Of a DNA stretch of 64,000 nucleotides, positions 1 to 12,052 are shown one piece after another. Numbering within the stretch: position 1 is the first letter of the stretch; each line of letters begins with the position of its first letter. The position numbers and the translations under genes were made by a program. The DNA comes from Acanthochlamys bracteata (Eukaryota; Streptophyta; Magnoliopsida; Pandanales; Velloziaceae): the NCBI GenBank assembly GCA_019914995.1, contig CM034131.1:3504501-3568500 (forward strand), read 5' to 3'. The notes under the pieces were generated by a model, which made no database searches, was not told the DNA's origin, and saw only the letters and a program-made list of their open reading frames with translations.

Positions 1-29
1 CTTTCATCCAAACATAATTTAATTTTTTT

Positions 30-400
30 CCTACACGTTACTCTCGTCGAAACGGTGGTGTATGTATAGATTTCGAGTTATTTCACCCCTTGTTTTTTAG
101 TTTGAGCCCTTAATTTGCTATAAATAAAGCTTTAAGAATCTAAAAATTGTGAAGTTCACTCATTCTACATTAAAATACAAGATCATTTTTTTCTACATGT
201 CACTCTCACCGAGAAGGTCGCGTACACGTAGGTTTCGAATCATTTTACTGCTTTTTTTAAGTTTTGAGTCCTTAAGTTCCTATCATGCGAAACCATTTTA
301 TATAAAAACCTAAAAAATGCTTTTAGTTCACTCATCCTACATCTAACTCTGTACTGTTTCTTTCTATACGTAACTCTTATCGATTCAGTCGTATATGTAT
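30..400. repeat. Diverged tandem repeat, unit about 163 bp
   Basis: Two full units (about 30-190 and 191-355) and the start of a third (356-400) are aligned by eye. Each opens with a block like 'ctacacgttactctcgtcga', then 'gtatatgta', then 'tttcga', and closes with 'gttcactcat' and 'ctacat'. The units differ by many substitutions, so the array is old. It could be part of a satellite or the repeated region of an LTR element that continues left of the window. No coding potential is seen. Confidence 0.6.
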
Positions 401-845
401 GGCGATGAGAAGAGTGAGCCCAAGTCTTTATGAATATCATCTCAGGATCATTGATAAGCAATGTGGGACTAAACCTTTTTTTTAACACCTGCCCCTGTAA
501 TAAATTGGATGAAGCGGGCGACCTGCCCTGAAATAAAATGGGCTATTTGCCCTAGAATGAGCGGACAAATATCCTTTGAATAAAACGGGCTACCTGCCCT
601 GAAACGAAGCGGGCTATTTTTGCCCTAAAATAAACTGGACCATGAAGGCCCTAAATAGATATGAACAATAAGTTAGATTTAGCCCACATTTTGGACCGAT
701 CCTGCCCAACCCACTATGATACTATGTGACGAACTTAGGATTCTTCTCAAAACCAATTGGCGATTAAAAGAGTGAGCCCAAGTCTTTATGAATATCATCT
801 CAGGACCATTGATAAGCAATGTGGGACTAAACCTTTCTTTAACAG
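399..845. repeat. Pair of 85 bp direct repeats with an LTR-like edge
   Basis: Positions 399-485 and 761-845 are nearly identical: both carry 'gagcccaagtctttatgaat', then 'atcatctcagga', then 'gcaatgtgggactaaacc'. Read on the minus strand each begins TGTTAAA and continues with TTTAGTCCCACATTGC, a start common in plant LTRs. They may be two truncated LTR ends of one minus-strand element. The spacing of 362 bp is too short for a working element. Confidence 0.5.
510..645. repeat. Short tandem repeat, unit about 33 bp
   Basis: About four imperfect units share the core 'gcgggctacctgccctgaaa' or 'gggctatttgccct'. They lie between the two 85 bp direct repeats. No gene is seen here. Confidence 0.55.
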
Positions 846-1196
846 TGCAGATGTCTGAGGTGGGATATCTTGCCCAGGCTTACAGTTGTCCGATGCATTG
901 TCTGGCTCCCGGTTGATGATTAGGTAGTGTTTCCTTCTGTTGTTTTTTGTTTGTCCTTGTGCTAAGCTTCTATTCATTGTAAGGACCGCATGGTAATTTG
1001 TTCTGTGAGTCATGCGATTTTGTTAGACATCCGACGCATCTCCTCGCGAAGATTAGGATTGTCCTCGACTTTTACAGATTTGGCAGAAGCTGGGGATGGT
1101 GGTGATTGCAAAGAGCAACCCGCGACCATAGTGATGGTTGCCTCAGGTGTCTTTGGGGAGTCAGAGGTGACTGAACGGTATTTTCTCTTGGAACCT

Positions 1197-1700
1197 GCTC
1201 TGGTACCAAGTTGATACACCTTAGAGGTGTAAGCCGAAGCCTACAATAGCTATGGATAAGTAAAGAGAAATCTATTTTATTGAATAATATGCATACCTTT
1301 ATCAAAGGTTATGCATCTGTTTATTATTGAAGAAGACAAACACATGGAACTCCTCCATTTCCCTAACTCTTCCTAAGGGAGTTACATTGAAGATACAACT
1401 AAAGACATAAGAATCCTAATGGACTTAATCACCTAAGTGGCACTCGGGCACTGGGTGTCAAAACAGAGCTCAAGAAGGCAAATATTTGGAACACCTTCTA
1501 ACTCTTCCTAAAGGAGTTTTGCTAAGAATACAGTTCAGGATATTTGAGTCCCTAATGGACTCAATCAGCTAAAAGGCACCCTAGCACTGGGGTGCCAAAA
1601 CTGAGCCCGGACACAATTCATACTGTCCCAGGGACATTTGGCACCAAAGCCATAATTCAAAAGGTGTCGTAGGTGCATTAGGAATTGCACCTAGATAAAT
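1197..1700 (-). mobile_element. Degraded LTR retrotransposon, 5' LTR and primer-binding site
   Basis: On the minus strand TGGTACCAGAGC at 1208-1197 matches the usual plant primer-binding site for initiator tRNA-Met (TGGTATCAGAGC) with one change. Just upstream, at 1212, a sequence ending TATCA is a plausible LTR end. The LTR would run up to about 1700, but I could not place its outer edge. Inside it, about 1343-1475 and 1487-1620 are diverged copies of one 135 bp block, each with 'aactcttcctaa', 'ctaatggact' and 'gcactggg'. Internal DNA below 1197 has short open frames but no recognisable gag or pol. Confidence 0.5.
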
Positions 1701-2853
1701 CTAGCACTTGAGGGAAACTCTCCTGCTCCTGCATGGGTGGCTCTGGACCACTTCTCCTATCTCCTCTCCCTTGTATCCTTCTTCTCCTCCTCCCCCCTGT
1801 CAAGTGCATCAGTATCCTTTCGAAAATCTAACTTCAAGAATTAAAAAGGGCTTTTTTGGAGTTATACAAGTAACCAGTTTCTTTATATAACCATAACAAA
1901 AATATTTAAGAAAGAAATTAGGGATAGATAAGCACCCATATGACGACATTAAGATAATAAATATAAACATCACTTGAAAGTATGATACCGACAACTTCTT
2001 CAGAAAAACAAGACTCGGGCAAATAATAGTTTCATGTGCATATTACTGCGGTGCCTGCTAGATTTTTGAGAGCCTACCCAATAATTTTTAGTGTACTGCA
2101 GGTGCTATAGTAAAAAGATTATTGTTGCGTACTAGTGTGACATATAGGTTCTCAAAAACAAGTTACTTTACAGATTTAAGCACATTCGTGCCAATTCCTT
2201 CTATTTTGCTAGGTGCCTGTAAAAAACCCTAACCGAGCTCTATATTAACTGTATGATTTCCGTTACATTTGTAAAACTGTACATATACTATATATGTATA
2301 CTACCAAATCAGGAATATCTTTGGATGCTCCATTTGCAGACTTGATTCCTTTTCTAAAAGGTAGCTGCGATAACAATCAGAACCAATGGAAGTTCAAAAC
2401 AGTTTTGCATTGCCCTACAAAATATGTAGAATCTGCTCCCACTTGCAAGCATGTCTGAGAGGAATGGTTTCTTGGACTACCAGAAGTTACCACCAGCTCT
2501 TTCTTGAGTTCATGCATCAACCAACAGTATGATAGCCTTTAACAATTTTCAAATCCAAATTGGTTGGACACAACTGAATCTTGTAAAAACTCCTTGATCT
2601 CACATTCTAGCAGCAAGTCTCTCAATCTCCTCTTTCTCTCGAAGATACATCCTACAAACAGTTGCATTATAGAAATACGATTTCTCTCGAAAATGTGTTG
2701 TTTGACTACAACCACAACAACTAGATAGGAAACCTGCGGCTTACCAAGACGAAACAAGAAACAAGTCTGTCAGTTTTTATTATTTTGTTATCCAGATATG
2801 AGAATGATGATTCAATTTTGAAAGTGCCGACAAACTTACAACTCCGAAGAAAG
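1701..2853. other. Intergenic DNA and probable ELMO 3' UTR
   Basis: No gene is recognised. The right part, roughly 2300-2853, directly follows the ELMO stop codon on the minus strand and probably holds its 3' UTR. The left part has low-complexity C/T-rich DNA around 1725-1800. Confidence 0.4.
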
Positions 2854-5800
2854 CTATTTGTAGAGAAGGTTGTATGCGGGTAAGTCATGAATGCGATGGA
2901 CATCCTCCAAGCAAAGTTCTCTCTCTAATTGAGTCCTTGTAGCTTGTAAGACATCCTGGAATACCCATGTTAAAGCAAAATTGTAACTTAATCATGAACA
3001 TATATTGAAAATCAAATGACAGGGATTGAATACCTTAAACTGTAGGTAAGAGGCACCCATAGCTAACCACTGAGCATCCATCATCTGAAACGCTATGCAG
3101 TATAGCACATCAAAAGCTTCTTCGTCTTCTGCAATAAGCAGAATCTATATAGCAAGATATAACTAGGATTAAAATGTACTTATTTGGTGCAACTTTAAGT
3201 TACCCGCCAAAATCTTTACAAAGTTGATTCCAGGAACCGTCTTTGGCTTTGCTGCAAGAAACAAAGACATGATTAGTATGATGAAGAAATATTTTAAATA
3301 CTTTCTTTTCAGGACTGCGACAGATGGGATCTAAAAGCATTCATCCTTATAACCAAGCAGCACATGACCAGTTATTAGGTACAGTGCCAGGTAAGCTAAT
3401 AACAGAGCAGATTCAGCAAAGGAACATTAAATAGAAGGTTATATGTTGGAAGACACCCCTTTAAGTCACTATTTGCTACTTAGAAGATGGCATTTTTGAC
3501 ATCCAACTTTGTCTCAGACGTAAACCTATTCACATAAGGTATTCAAAAATCTTGATCCAGTGGACTACATAACTTTATACATGTGTCCCCACAACCTGTT
3601 GAGCATTCAACTATCAAATGAAAATGAGATTTTCCTTACCAAAGTGTACCACCAAAATCAAACATTCCCAAGTAAACCAGGCCTAGATGTGTATTCTCAA
3701 CCAACTTTTGGAACCTAAGCATACATCTATATTCAGCCAACCTGGCCTATATGTTCACAGTTCAATAGAATACCCAAATACCTAGTACCTATTTAATTGA
3801 GTGAAACATTGAGGGAGGTTAAGAAGGTCTCCAGTCCTGTATCAATCTCTTTTAGGTTTTGTCAACTTTTAAATAAAAAGAACGCACTTGTTAAAACTAA
3901 TATGTAAATCTGCTTGTACTGACGTGTTCTGAAACAATTAAAAAAAAAGAAATGTACCAACCTTGTGAAGCAGACAATTGGATATCACATACTTTGAAAA
4001 CAATTAGAAGAAGCACAACTCTGATCTACAGAATGGAATTCTACGCCTGTTTGACTACTGTCTAACATTTTTATGGAAAAATGCATCACAGTATAAGGAT
4101 ATAGAAAAAGAAAACAATTTCAAAACACTGAGGAGCATGACTGTGAACAACCAGAAACAGATTTCCATAACTAAAAAAAAGATCCTTGGACATTTAGAGG
4201 AAATTGTTTCTGAACCAACCTGAGTACAAATCTAACATTTGAATCAACATGAAAGTGACATTAATGCCTGCAACAGCAAATGGATATTCCCATGCTGCTC
4301 TGATGCCTTCTAGCTTGAATAATATTCTATGGAAAGAAGCCTTCACAACAAAAGTTAATGAGAAAGCAACATTGAAGCAGATCACTGTAACCAAGAAGAG
4401 AGAATACAGAAAGACAGAAATTGATAACTTGATGAAAATTCATTAGTATTAATTGATTATCAAATGATATGTAAAAGTAGAACCAAATACAGATCTACTG
4501 GCTGGCTTACCGGGTATGTCCTTGCAAAAAACAATAGGTTCTCAAGTGAAATAAAACCACAACCCCTGAAAAGGCAATAATCGTGGAATTACTAATATAA
4601 ACTTGTTCAAGCTCGTAACCAGCGATGGCACTAATCAGCATCAGTGTGCAAATACTTTAATATATGGTTCATTTAACAGCAGTAAGAATAAATGTGTGTT
4701 TGTCATTATTTACACCTAGGATAATAACGGTTGCCTTCCATATATGTTTGTGCATAAAGACAGTTAGAAGTAAACAAGTAGCAGCAATCACTGTGTTGTT
4801 CACGTGTTGCAATAGCTACTAGAAAGCCACAAAGCCAAGGTAAGGACTTTATTACAACATCTCAATAAAATATTAAAAAATACAGAAAAAAACAAGTAGT
4901 TGTCTGTTTTGAGGATGTATACAAATTGATAATCTAGGCAATGTCACATATGCACATGAGATTACACTATCAAGAACTATATCAGTAATTTAAGACCTAC
5001 TAATCATGCAAAGGAGGGACTATTAGTCAAATCCAGATGTATGCTTCCTTAGGAGAAGCGCTTGTAATCTATTTCATCTATCACTATGTCAATTTGCCCT
5101 ACCAAGGTCCTACTGTAAATGAAAACGTACGGGACAAACAGTTTCAAAACACAATGCCAGTTCAAATTGTGATGACAGCTACATTGACCTCAACTGTGAC
5201 AAACATGTATAGAAAGATGTCTGCATCAACTATGGAAATTACCGAAAATCTGTTGAAGGATTTGGACCTTGCCAACCCATATCTTTCCATTGCTCAGAGA
5301 CCATGCCTTTGAGGTCTGTATCAGGGAAGGACGCATGCCAAAGTGCTTTAAGAGATTCCTGCAAACAAGAACAATTAATTAAATCAAAATCATAGAGTTT
5401 GGGTTGGTTCATATCGGAAAGTTAAGATAAAACCTTGATAAGGAAGAAGATGAAGCTCTCTAGCAACATGGATATGGTGATTAAAGCCTCTAAATTGCCT
5501 AAAATGTAGGGTGATTCATGGTTACATTTACCGTCTGAAAGACACGATACTAGTTTAAGTCATAGAGAATTTCACTCACTAGTGTCTTTTAGTTATACTA
5601 TGAGGTGAGACAGAAAAGTACACAACCAAAAAGGAAGACAATCATTTCCAGGAAACAAAATCTTTTCAAACACATGCTTCGATTCCAAGACGAAAACTGT
5701 TGTGAATGAGAATCATTAGAAAGTGAAGATGCAGTATGAAGAATAGATGGCAACTCTCAGACACTCTATCAAGCTAATATCTAGAGATGTTTAAAAAAAT

Positions 5801-7496
5801 GTAAATCTATGGTTTCTAGTTCTGCCATAAAGAGAATAAGTATTAGAAAAAAGATGCTACCAGAGCTTAAGAATGCTCGGGGATGATATGTGGGTCGCAG
5901 ATAAAAATATTCGAGCTCAAACCATCCGAATGTGCATTAGTAGAGGCAGTATGATAGAAGAGGTTAGATGAATTGTGCTTGAAAAGCTCAGAGCTTGTTT
6001 ACCAACCCACCAAACTCACTTTTTTAAAAACTCACTTTTAAATTAAAATAAACATAAATTTTGAAATAACTTTTTTCTCGTAAAAAATTTATTTTCAAAT
6101 TTTTAATTTTAAAACTCACCTTTTAATACTAAATAAATATAAAAACTTATTTTTTATTAAATACTTTTAATTTTAAATTATTTTTATAACTCACTTCCAA
6201 AAAGTGAGTTTAACATCAAAGCAAACACCCCCTTAGACAGAGTGACAGTACAATTTGCAAGATTTTGCAGAAACAGTTAGTTCAAGCTTGTCATCAAAAG
6301 CAAGACGTGGATAAAAGGGCATGGCTTCAGCGGTAACACTATTTATTATGACTCCCACCCACTATCCCGCTTGGCATTCCACTAAATCAACAAAATAGAG
6401 AGTATGTCTATTCTAATGCGATTCAGATGAAAAGTACTAAACAAAACATAAATTCGGCAAATGCTTATATTATGCAATGCATGATTGAAGAATAAATAAG
6501 TCTGACAGTGTGAGCAATGTGCAGTGCAACATAGTCTCTTTCCTACTCATCTTTGTAACGATCTGGCTCTTTACAATATAAGATATATTTGGGTAGGTTT
6601 CATTAGTTTAGTAGTTTTAGTATCCCTAAAACTGATTTTAAATTCCTAAAAAACTCAGTCTTTGAGATTTTTGAAAGTTAAAACTTTATTAAAACCTGTC
6701 TTGTAAAGAACCGTACCTATAAATTCTAGTTTTTAAGAAAAAAATGGCTTTATTAAAACTAAATTACCAAATAAACAACAAGAAATTCTCACATGCAAAA
6801 AACAAATAATCTAAAAGCTCTAAAACTTCTTCTGAGTGTAACATAAACTTCTCCACTGAGGGAGGATGCCTTCAAAAGCTTGCAGTTCCAAAAGTTACAT
6901 AAGAATCACAGAATAATTCCTGATTCTTTCTTTCTCAAATCAATGACTGTACAATATTATGGAGAGCAAGAAACAACTGGATGGAAGCCTCATCTAGTGA
7001 TTCTGAATAACATGTTAGACAGTTAGGGGCAAAAAGAAAGATACATTACTTGATGGTCAGGCCTAGTCTCATCAAAAGGCACATTCAAACGTTCTTGAAA
7101 CTTTTGTAATCTTTGTTCCTGAAAAAGTACTCACAATGCACACAGGAAGATATCATTAGTAACATCCTAGCTATAACTGTCAGCATAAAGTAAGGTCTGT
7201 TAGGGATTCAGCTTCAACCAGCAGTTAGGAGATAGAGCATCCTATAAGAATAGAATTATAAGACTGTTTAGTTGGTTTGTGAAATCTTTTGTCTGAAACT
7301 ACCTTTTATCATATTAATCATATGAAAAAAGAAGTGCCTAAAGTTAACAAACTAGTTCTTCCTACACAAAATACTAGCCCAGCATCGCTTGGACCTCTTT
7401 CCCCAAGTAGACCCTTGCCTAAACCAAACAAGAATATAATAAAATTGTGAAACCCAAGACAAGCCACAATTTTAGCTCTTGTATATAGTTTGTGCC

Positions 7497-7551
<55 letters not shown>

Positions 7552-9344
7552 ACTATATAGATGGGGATAGACAACAAAATTTTATATAAACTTTTCAAAC
7601 TTTTATTTTACAAGAACGTTTGGGTAATTCTAGCTTCAATCGAAGACAGAACTGTTCAACTTAACCTAAATCCCCTTGCAATGCTAACAAACCAAATATC
7701 ATAAGTTTTCAATAATGTTTTGGTTAAGGCCAGTAAAATTAACAGGAAAGAGGCATTCAATCCAAGACACACACGACAGAGATGTCTAAATTGGATGAAC
7801 TTTGATCTATACAGTTAGAATAATGGCTAGATCGGGAAAGTCGGATTTAGCATAAATTATTCCTATTATGCATTTCTTAGCATAACTACTCTTTCCGAAG
7901 TCCATCTTTTTAGACTTTTAATAAACTATCAAAACATGAAAACAATTTGTGAAATTTGGTTTAGGAGCATTTGTAAGGGTCTAATCAACTTGAACGGTTT
8001 CTATCTTCCATTTGAAGCTCAGATGTCCATTTTGTATTCCAACTATCTCTCTCTCTCAATATATACATATATACAAACTCATATGTATGTAAATTGCCAC
8101 TACTATGAGGCATTGTATTTAGATTTGTCTACTCTACTAACAGAAGTTCTCTGTTTACAGAAGTGTCCGTAAAACGTTATGCACTCTCAATGCGGTGTTT
8201 CAATAAGACCAATAAATAAAAGTTGTGAGTACCTGGAGCGGTGTTAGAGTGTAGTCAATAATCCTTCTACTAGCACGAAAGAAGAGACTTGCAAACCATG
8301 ATCTGGGTCCAACCATAGCATTAGCTGTAAATGAAACCACAGTTCTGGTAACAATATTATTAAATGAAACTATAAGCATGTGTGAGCAACAGAGCAACAT
8401 GAATAGCAAGGAACTCCAATCTAACTATATTGCAAGAATATAGGCTTGCGTTTCTTGGTCCCTTCAAATGCCCAACAATGCAGATTCTCAAAAAAAAAAA
8501 AAAAAAAAAAATAGAGATAATAAAATAAGTTAAAATAAATAAAGAATGCAACAATGCAATTCCCTGCATTCAAATTAATCTGAAGCGGGTCTGGCTCTAA
8601 GAAAATTCAGGCTGGCCATTAAGGCATCAACTTTTTGAGCAACTGAAAAAGTTGGCCTTGATTCTGTCCGCGATCAATCAATGACGAAACCAACAGGCTC
8701 TCCAAAGCAGAAAAATACGGAAACAAATGAATCAGTCAATTGATGGATCATGATATCAAAACATATGCTGCAAACCTTCGTTCAACAAACAGAATACGTG
8801 TAGCCGTATAATGTCTGATAAAACGAAATGACCTTAAAAAAGTTCAAAGATCTCTTCAGCCATTTCCAGCTTCTCCTTCAACATCAAAAAATCGAAGCAT
8901 TTGCAAACAATGCCATCTCATCTCTCCTCTTTTTTTTCTATTTGAGAAGCACTCTCTCCTCCGGAAACCATTACAATGTCAAAAAAATAATAATAAATAA
9001 AAGCAATACAGAAAACGAATGACAAAAAAAGAAAATAAAAGAATCTTTCATCCATATACTTCTCCGAGCTAAGATATAAACAACAGAGAACCCGAAAACA
9101 ATAGACAAACAAATAAGAAAAAACATGTAAAATTAATACCTTGGATGTTAATATGAATTTGAATTTGGAGAGATAAGAGAGAAAAAGGAGGGGAATGGTG
9201 AAGAATGCGGCCGGCGTAGCTGGAGAGGCCGGCGGCAGCAATAGGGAACGGCGGAGAGGAGAAGGAGGAAATACTGCGCGCTGGCAGCAGAGATGCTCCC
9301 GCGAAAAACGAAACGAAGAGAACGAGAAAGAGAGAGAGGTTCAT
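2854..9344 (-). CDS. ELMO/CED-12 domain-containing protein
   Basis: Exons on the minus strand: 9344-9140, 8324-8233, 7118-7050, 5358-5243, 4565-4511, 4340-4220, 3251-3204, 3128-3034 and 2955-2854 (TAG stop). All introns are GT-AG and phases fit, giving 300 codons, or 229 from the internal Met at 8316. The ELMO domain is recognised from MVGPRSWFASLF, TPLQEQRLQKFQERL, EQWKDMGWQG, STDFRGCGFISLENLLFFAR, WEYPFAVAGINVTFMLIQML, FDVLYCIAF and a C-terminal DLPAYNLLYK. Animal ELMO proteins work with DOCK-type Rac exchange factors, and related ELMOD proteins act on Arf GTPases. The partner of this plant protein is not shown by the sequence. Exon 1 encodes a hydrophobic, signal-peptide-like start (MNLSLFLVLFVSFFAG) that joins the ELMO part in frame. 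It may be coding or may be 5' UTR, with translation starting at 8316. The family call is secure; the start is not. Confidence 0.9.
5993..6232. mobile_element. MITE in ELMO intron 3
   Basis: The two ends are imperfect inverted repeats of about 40 bp. The left reads GCTTGTTTACCAACC then AAACTCACTTTTT. The right, reverse complemented, reads GGGGGTGTTTGCTTTG then AAACTCACTTTTTGG. The centre is very A/T-rich without coding potential. A clear target duplication was not found. A relative with similar ends lies at 62536-62740. Confidence 0.6.
7501..7550. repeat. (CT)25 microsatellite
   Basis: Fifty bases of uninterrupted CT dinucleotide lie in ELMO intron 2. Read in the gene's direction this is GA. 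Confidence 0.97.
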
Positions 9345-9394
9345 CGTGCTGTGTTTGTCTTTAGTGTTCGAATCCAACATTTCTTTTTTTGAAA

Positions 9395-11179
9395 AACTGT
9401 GGCTGAGTGGCTTCTTAACAATTTTGGAATGGACCTAAGATTTTTTCACCTCGTTCAAACAAAACAAACTGACCCATAAAATGCTTTAAATGTTAATACT
9501 CAACTTACCAGATACTCAATATATTGAGGTTACATATAACAAATTATATACGAACATATTTGACATATTTATCATTATTTACTAAATTGAAGTATTTTTT
9601 AATAAAACTTTTATAATATTTTTAATATTTTTTGAAGTTAAAAAATATATATTGTACCTCATAAAATTTATATATACATAATACTTATTAGTTTTTAAAA
9701 TAAAAAATCAAATTTATTTAAATATTTTAAAATAATTTCTTTTTTTTAATTTATTTAAACACTTTCATACATCTGTTAATAGAGTCTCTGACAGCCTAAA
9801 ATGTGAGGAAGGCGATCTAAAAGTTATATACACAATTCTCCAAAAAAAGAAAGAAAGGGGAATTTGTATACACCAGCTCACAGCTCCAGGTACGCATTCC
9901 AACTATGAAATTAATATTTTCCAACATATTTGTATGTCTAAGTTGAATTGGAAAGCAACATTGGGAATAGTCTGATTTCATTTTTAAATTATAAAAAAAC
10001 ATTTAAGTGTGTAATGGTGCTGGTATATCATTATTTGATAAAAATATATATTTATGTAAAATAAATATAACGTTTGGTATAAAATAAGATAAGTCACAAT
10101 GCATAAGAACAAATATCTGAATATTTCTGCATTACTCTTGTTCAGGCTGCTGCGAATTGAAGTTGCAATTCGGTATTTTGAACTATGGTTTGGTACATTT
10201 AATGATTATGTGAACCAATTTTATATAGAAATTATCCATATAATATTAGCAAATTTTCATTTTGTGCACACTGTATATTAATTAGGAGTATATGTTATAA
10301 TAAAAATGTACCCGATACAATTTGTTAGTTAAGAATCTACTTGGTTCACAGTTAATCGCATTGGAAGTATATCGTTCATAATTTAGATTTTTTATCATGA
10401 AAATGATTAATTTTTAAATAAAATTATCCAAACTGCTGAATGTTGAGCTAATTTAATTTTGTACATAATGCAGATCCTATTAAGATATAACATGTCGAAA
10501 ATTGCAAAAATTAGTTCGAATTGCTTTTGAAAAGCCAATTGAAGTCACACTTGATCGTATTGGATATGTTCAAATCTATTTAATAATTACATAGCCTATC
10601 TTGTACGTGATGTTAATGTTAATCAATTTCAACCTTGTGGGAAATATAAATGTAGTCGGATTTGGCATGGTAAAATATTGCACCAAATTAGGTATAGTTG
10701 ATCAGTGAAAAGACCAAATGGACTCAAACTTGATCGACTGATTATGGACGATCATAATTTGGCCTTTTAAATAATTGCATTAGCCGATTTTCAACGTAAT
10801 AGTCTGCATTAAGAAAAAGAAAAAATTGTACCAATATGAATTTTAGATAAATCAAAAGAAAGGTGGGACATTGAAAAGAATACAATAAAAAAAAAGTATA
10901 AGAGCCACTCAAGAACATAATAGCCAATAATAATGAAGGTGTTATAATAGCCAATAATCTTCGAAGATTATTCCTTCATACCGCTCCTCAAAACAACAAA
11001 AATGAGTACTGAATTAATCTTTTTATTTGTTTGCTGCTGTTGGAAATTAATGTTTTCGTTTCACTTGTTGTTTTGTGGTAGATGAAGATCGTGTCGAACG
11101 TAGTAAATGATTAAATTCCTTACAGACTACACGGACTTGCTACAAAAATATTGGATCATCCTTCATTTATAAGAAGCAT
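9395..11179. other. Intergenic region without recognised gene
   Basis: This lies between the divided ends of the ELMO gene (5' side) and the EPF1-type gene (3' side). 9480-9780 is strongly A/T-rich. Short open frames exist but none shows a family motif. The ELMO promoter should lie at the left edge and the EPF1 terminator at the right edge; neither shows a clear sequence signal. Confidence 0.5.
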
Positions 11180-11672
11180 TTAAGGAACAGGGTAGGACTT
11201 GCTATTACACATGCATTTATAAGCCATAGGGCAAGTCTCCGCCTCCTCCAGCGATGCACAAACGAAGCTTACCATCACCAGATGGCACGGAGAGCACGAT
11301 CCGCAAGCATGGGAACAATCTGGCAAGCTTGATCCTGCCACCATTAAAGGTTCCGGCTTCCTAGTTCTTCTCTGCAGCAAACTCCTCGTCTTTTCCTTGT
11401 CAAACTCAAACCCTGATTCCTGTTCTTCAACTGCTGCAGACCGATGCGTGTCATCTGTACACACATAAACATGTTTATAAGTTCATGAATAATCACTAAA
11501 CTGTATCTAGTAAGAAGAGAAGCATAGCAGCAGACTTAATTAATTGGAGAAGATGAGAACATTTACACAAGATAAGATGTTTCCTGGAGGCAACTGACTC
11601 TAAGTTGGGAAGGATTAATGCTAGTATAATGAGGAGAAATCTAGCTGAAGTCTGGGGAAGGGAATCCATCAT
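11180..11672 (-). CDS. EPF1: EPIDERMAL PATTERNING FACTOR 1-type secreted peptide
   Basis: Two exons on the minus strand, 11672-11567 and 11454-11180 (TAA stop), are joined by a 112 bp GT-AG intron at phase 1 and give 126 residues. Residues 1-28 form a signal peptide (MMDSLPQTSARFLLIILALI). A basic linker with LLQRRTRKPEP follows, and then the C-terminal mature peptide begins about AGSSLPDCSHACGSCSPC and ends CMCNSKSYPVP. It has eight cysteines in the EPF1 spacing, including CPMAYKCMC. From memory the last 50 residues are almost identical to Arabidopsis EPF1. EPF1 is secreted by stomatal lineage cells and acts through ERECTA-family receptors and TMM to keep stomata apart. Two ATG codons stand in tandem at 11672 and 11669, so the first residue is uncertain. 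The paralogue EPF2 lacks the CASLEEAETCPMAYKC block, so EPF1 is the better match. Confidence 0.95.
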
Positions 11673-11806
11673 ATGACTGACAGATGCTTTTATCTAGCTA
11701 CCTACAAACGGAGAATGCTTATGCGCAGATCATATGCATGCAAAGATCTGAGTTAGAAGATTGGTGGTGGTCTAAGAATATATTGGCGACGAGAGGTGAA
11801 TTAAGG

Positions 11807-11920
11807 ACATTGAAGAGCATCACAGATGTGGGAGAAGAGCACAGAGCGATCAAAGTCATCACAACTTCACATTGAAGAGCATCACATGAGAAGATCACAG
11901 AGCGATGAAAGTCTTCAAGC
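11807..11920. repeat. 62 bp tandem duplication upstream of EPF1
   Basis: Copies start at 11807 and 11869 with 'acattgaagagcatcaca' and share 'cacagagcgat', 'aaagtc'. They lie 135-250 bp upstream of the EPF1 ATG, in its probable promoter or 5' UTR. Confidence 0.7.
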
Positions 11921-12019
11921 ATGAATCCTGCAGTTTCACGAAGATGAATGCCAGTTCAGTTATGGATTACCAGAGGGCTCAGGAAAAGAAACCTGGCAGC
12001 ATTTAACTGGGGGCATGAA

Positions 12020-12052
12020 GGAACGAACGAATGAATGAATGAATGAATGAAT
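12020..12052. repeat. (GAAT)n microsatellite
   Basis: About seven GAAC/GAAT tetranucleotide units in a row lie in the EPF1 upstream region. Confidence 0.85.

Noticed and set aside
5037-5312. 91-codon plus-strand open frame
   Set aside because: Much of it is the antisense shadow of the ELMO exon at 5358-5243; no family motif.
7501-7550. CRISPR-like or regulatory array
   Set aside because: It is a plain CT microsatellite; no spaced direct repeats of CRISPR type exist in the window.
9355-9376. GTTCGAATCC, the T-loop motif of tRNA genes
   Set aside because: No A-box or acceptor stem lies at the right distance, and the motif is in the ELMO 5' region.
9398-9420. GGCTGAGTGGCTTCTTAAC, like a tRNA D-arm
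   Set aside because: No following anticodon arm, T-arm or pairing acceptor stem could be found.
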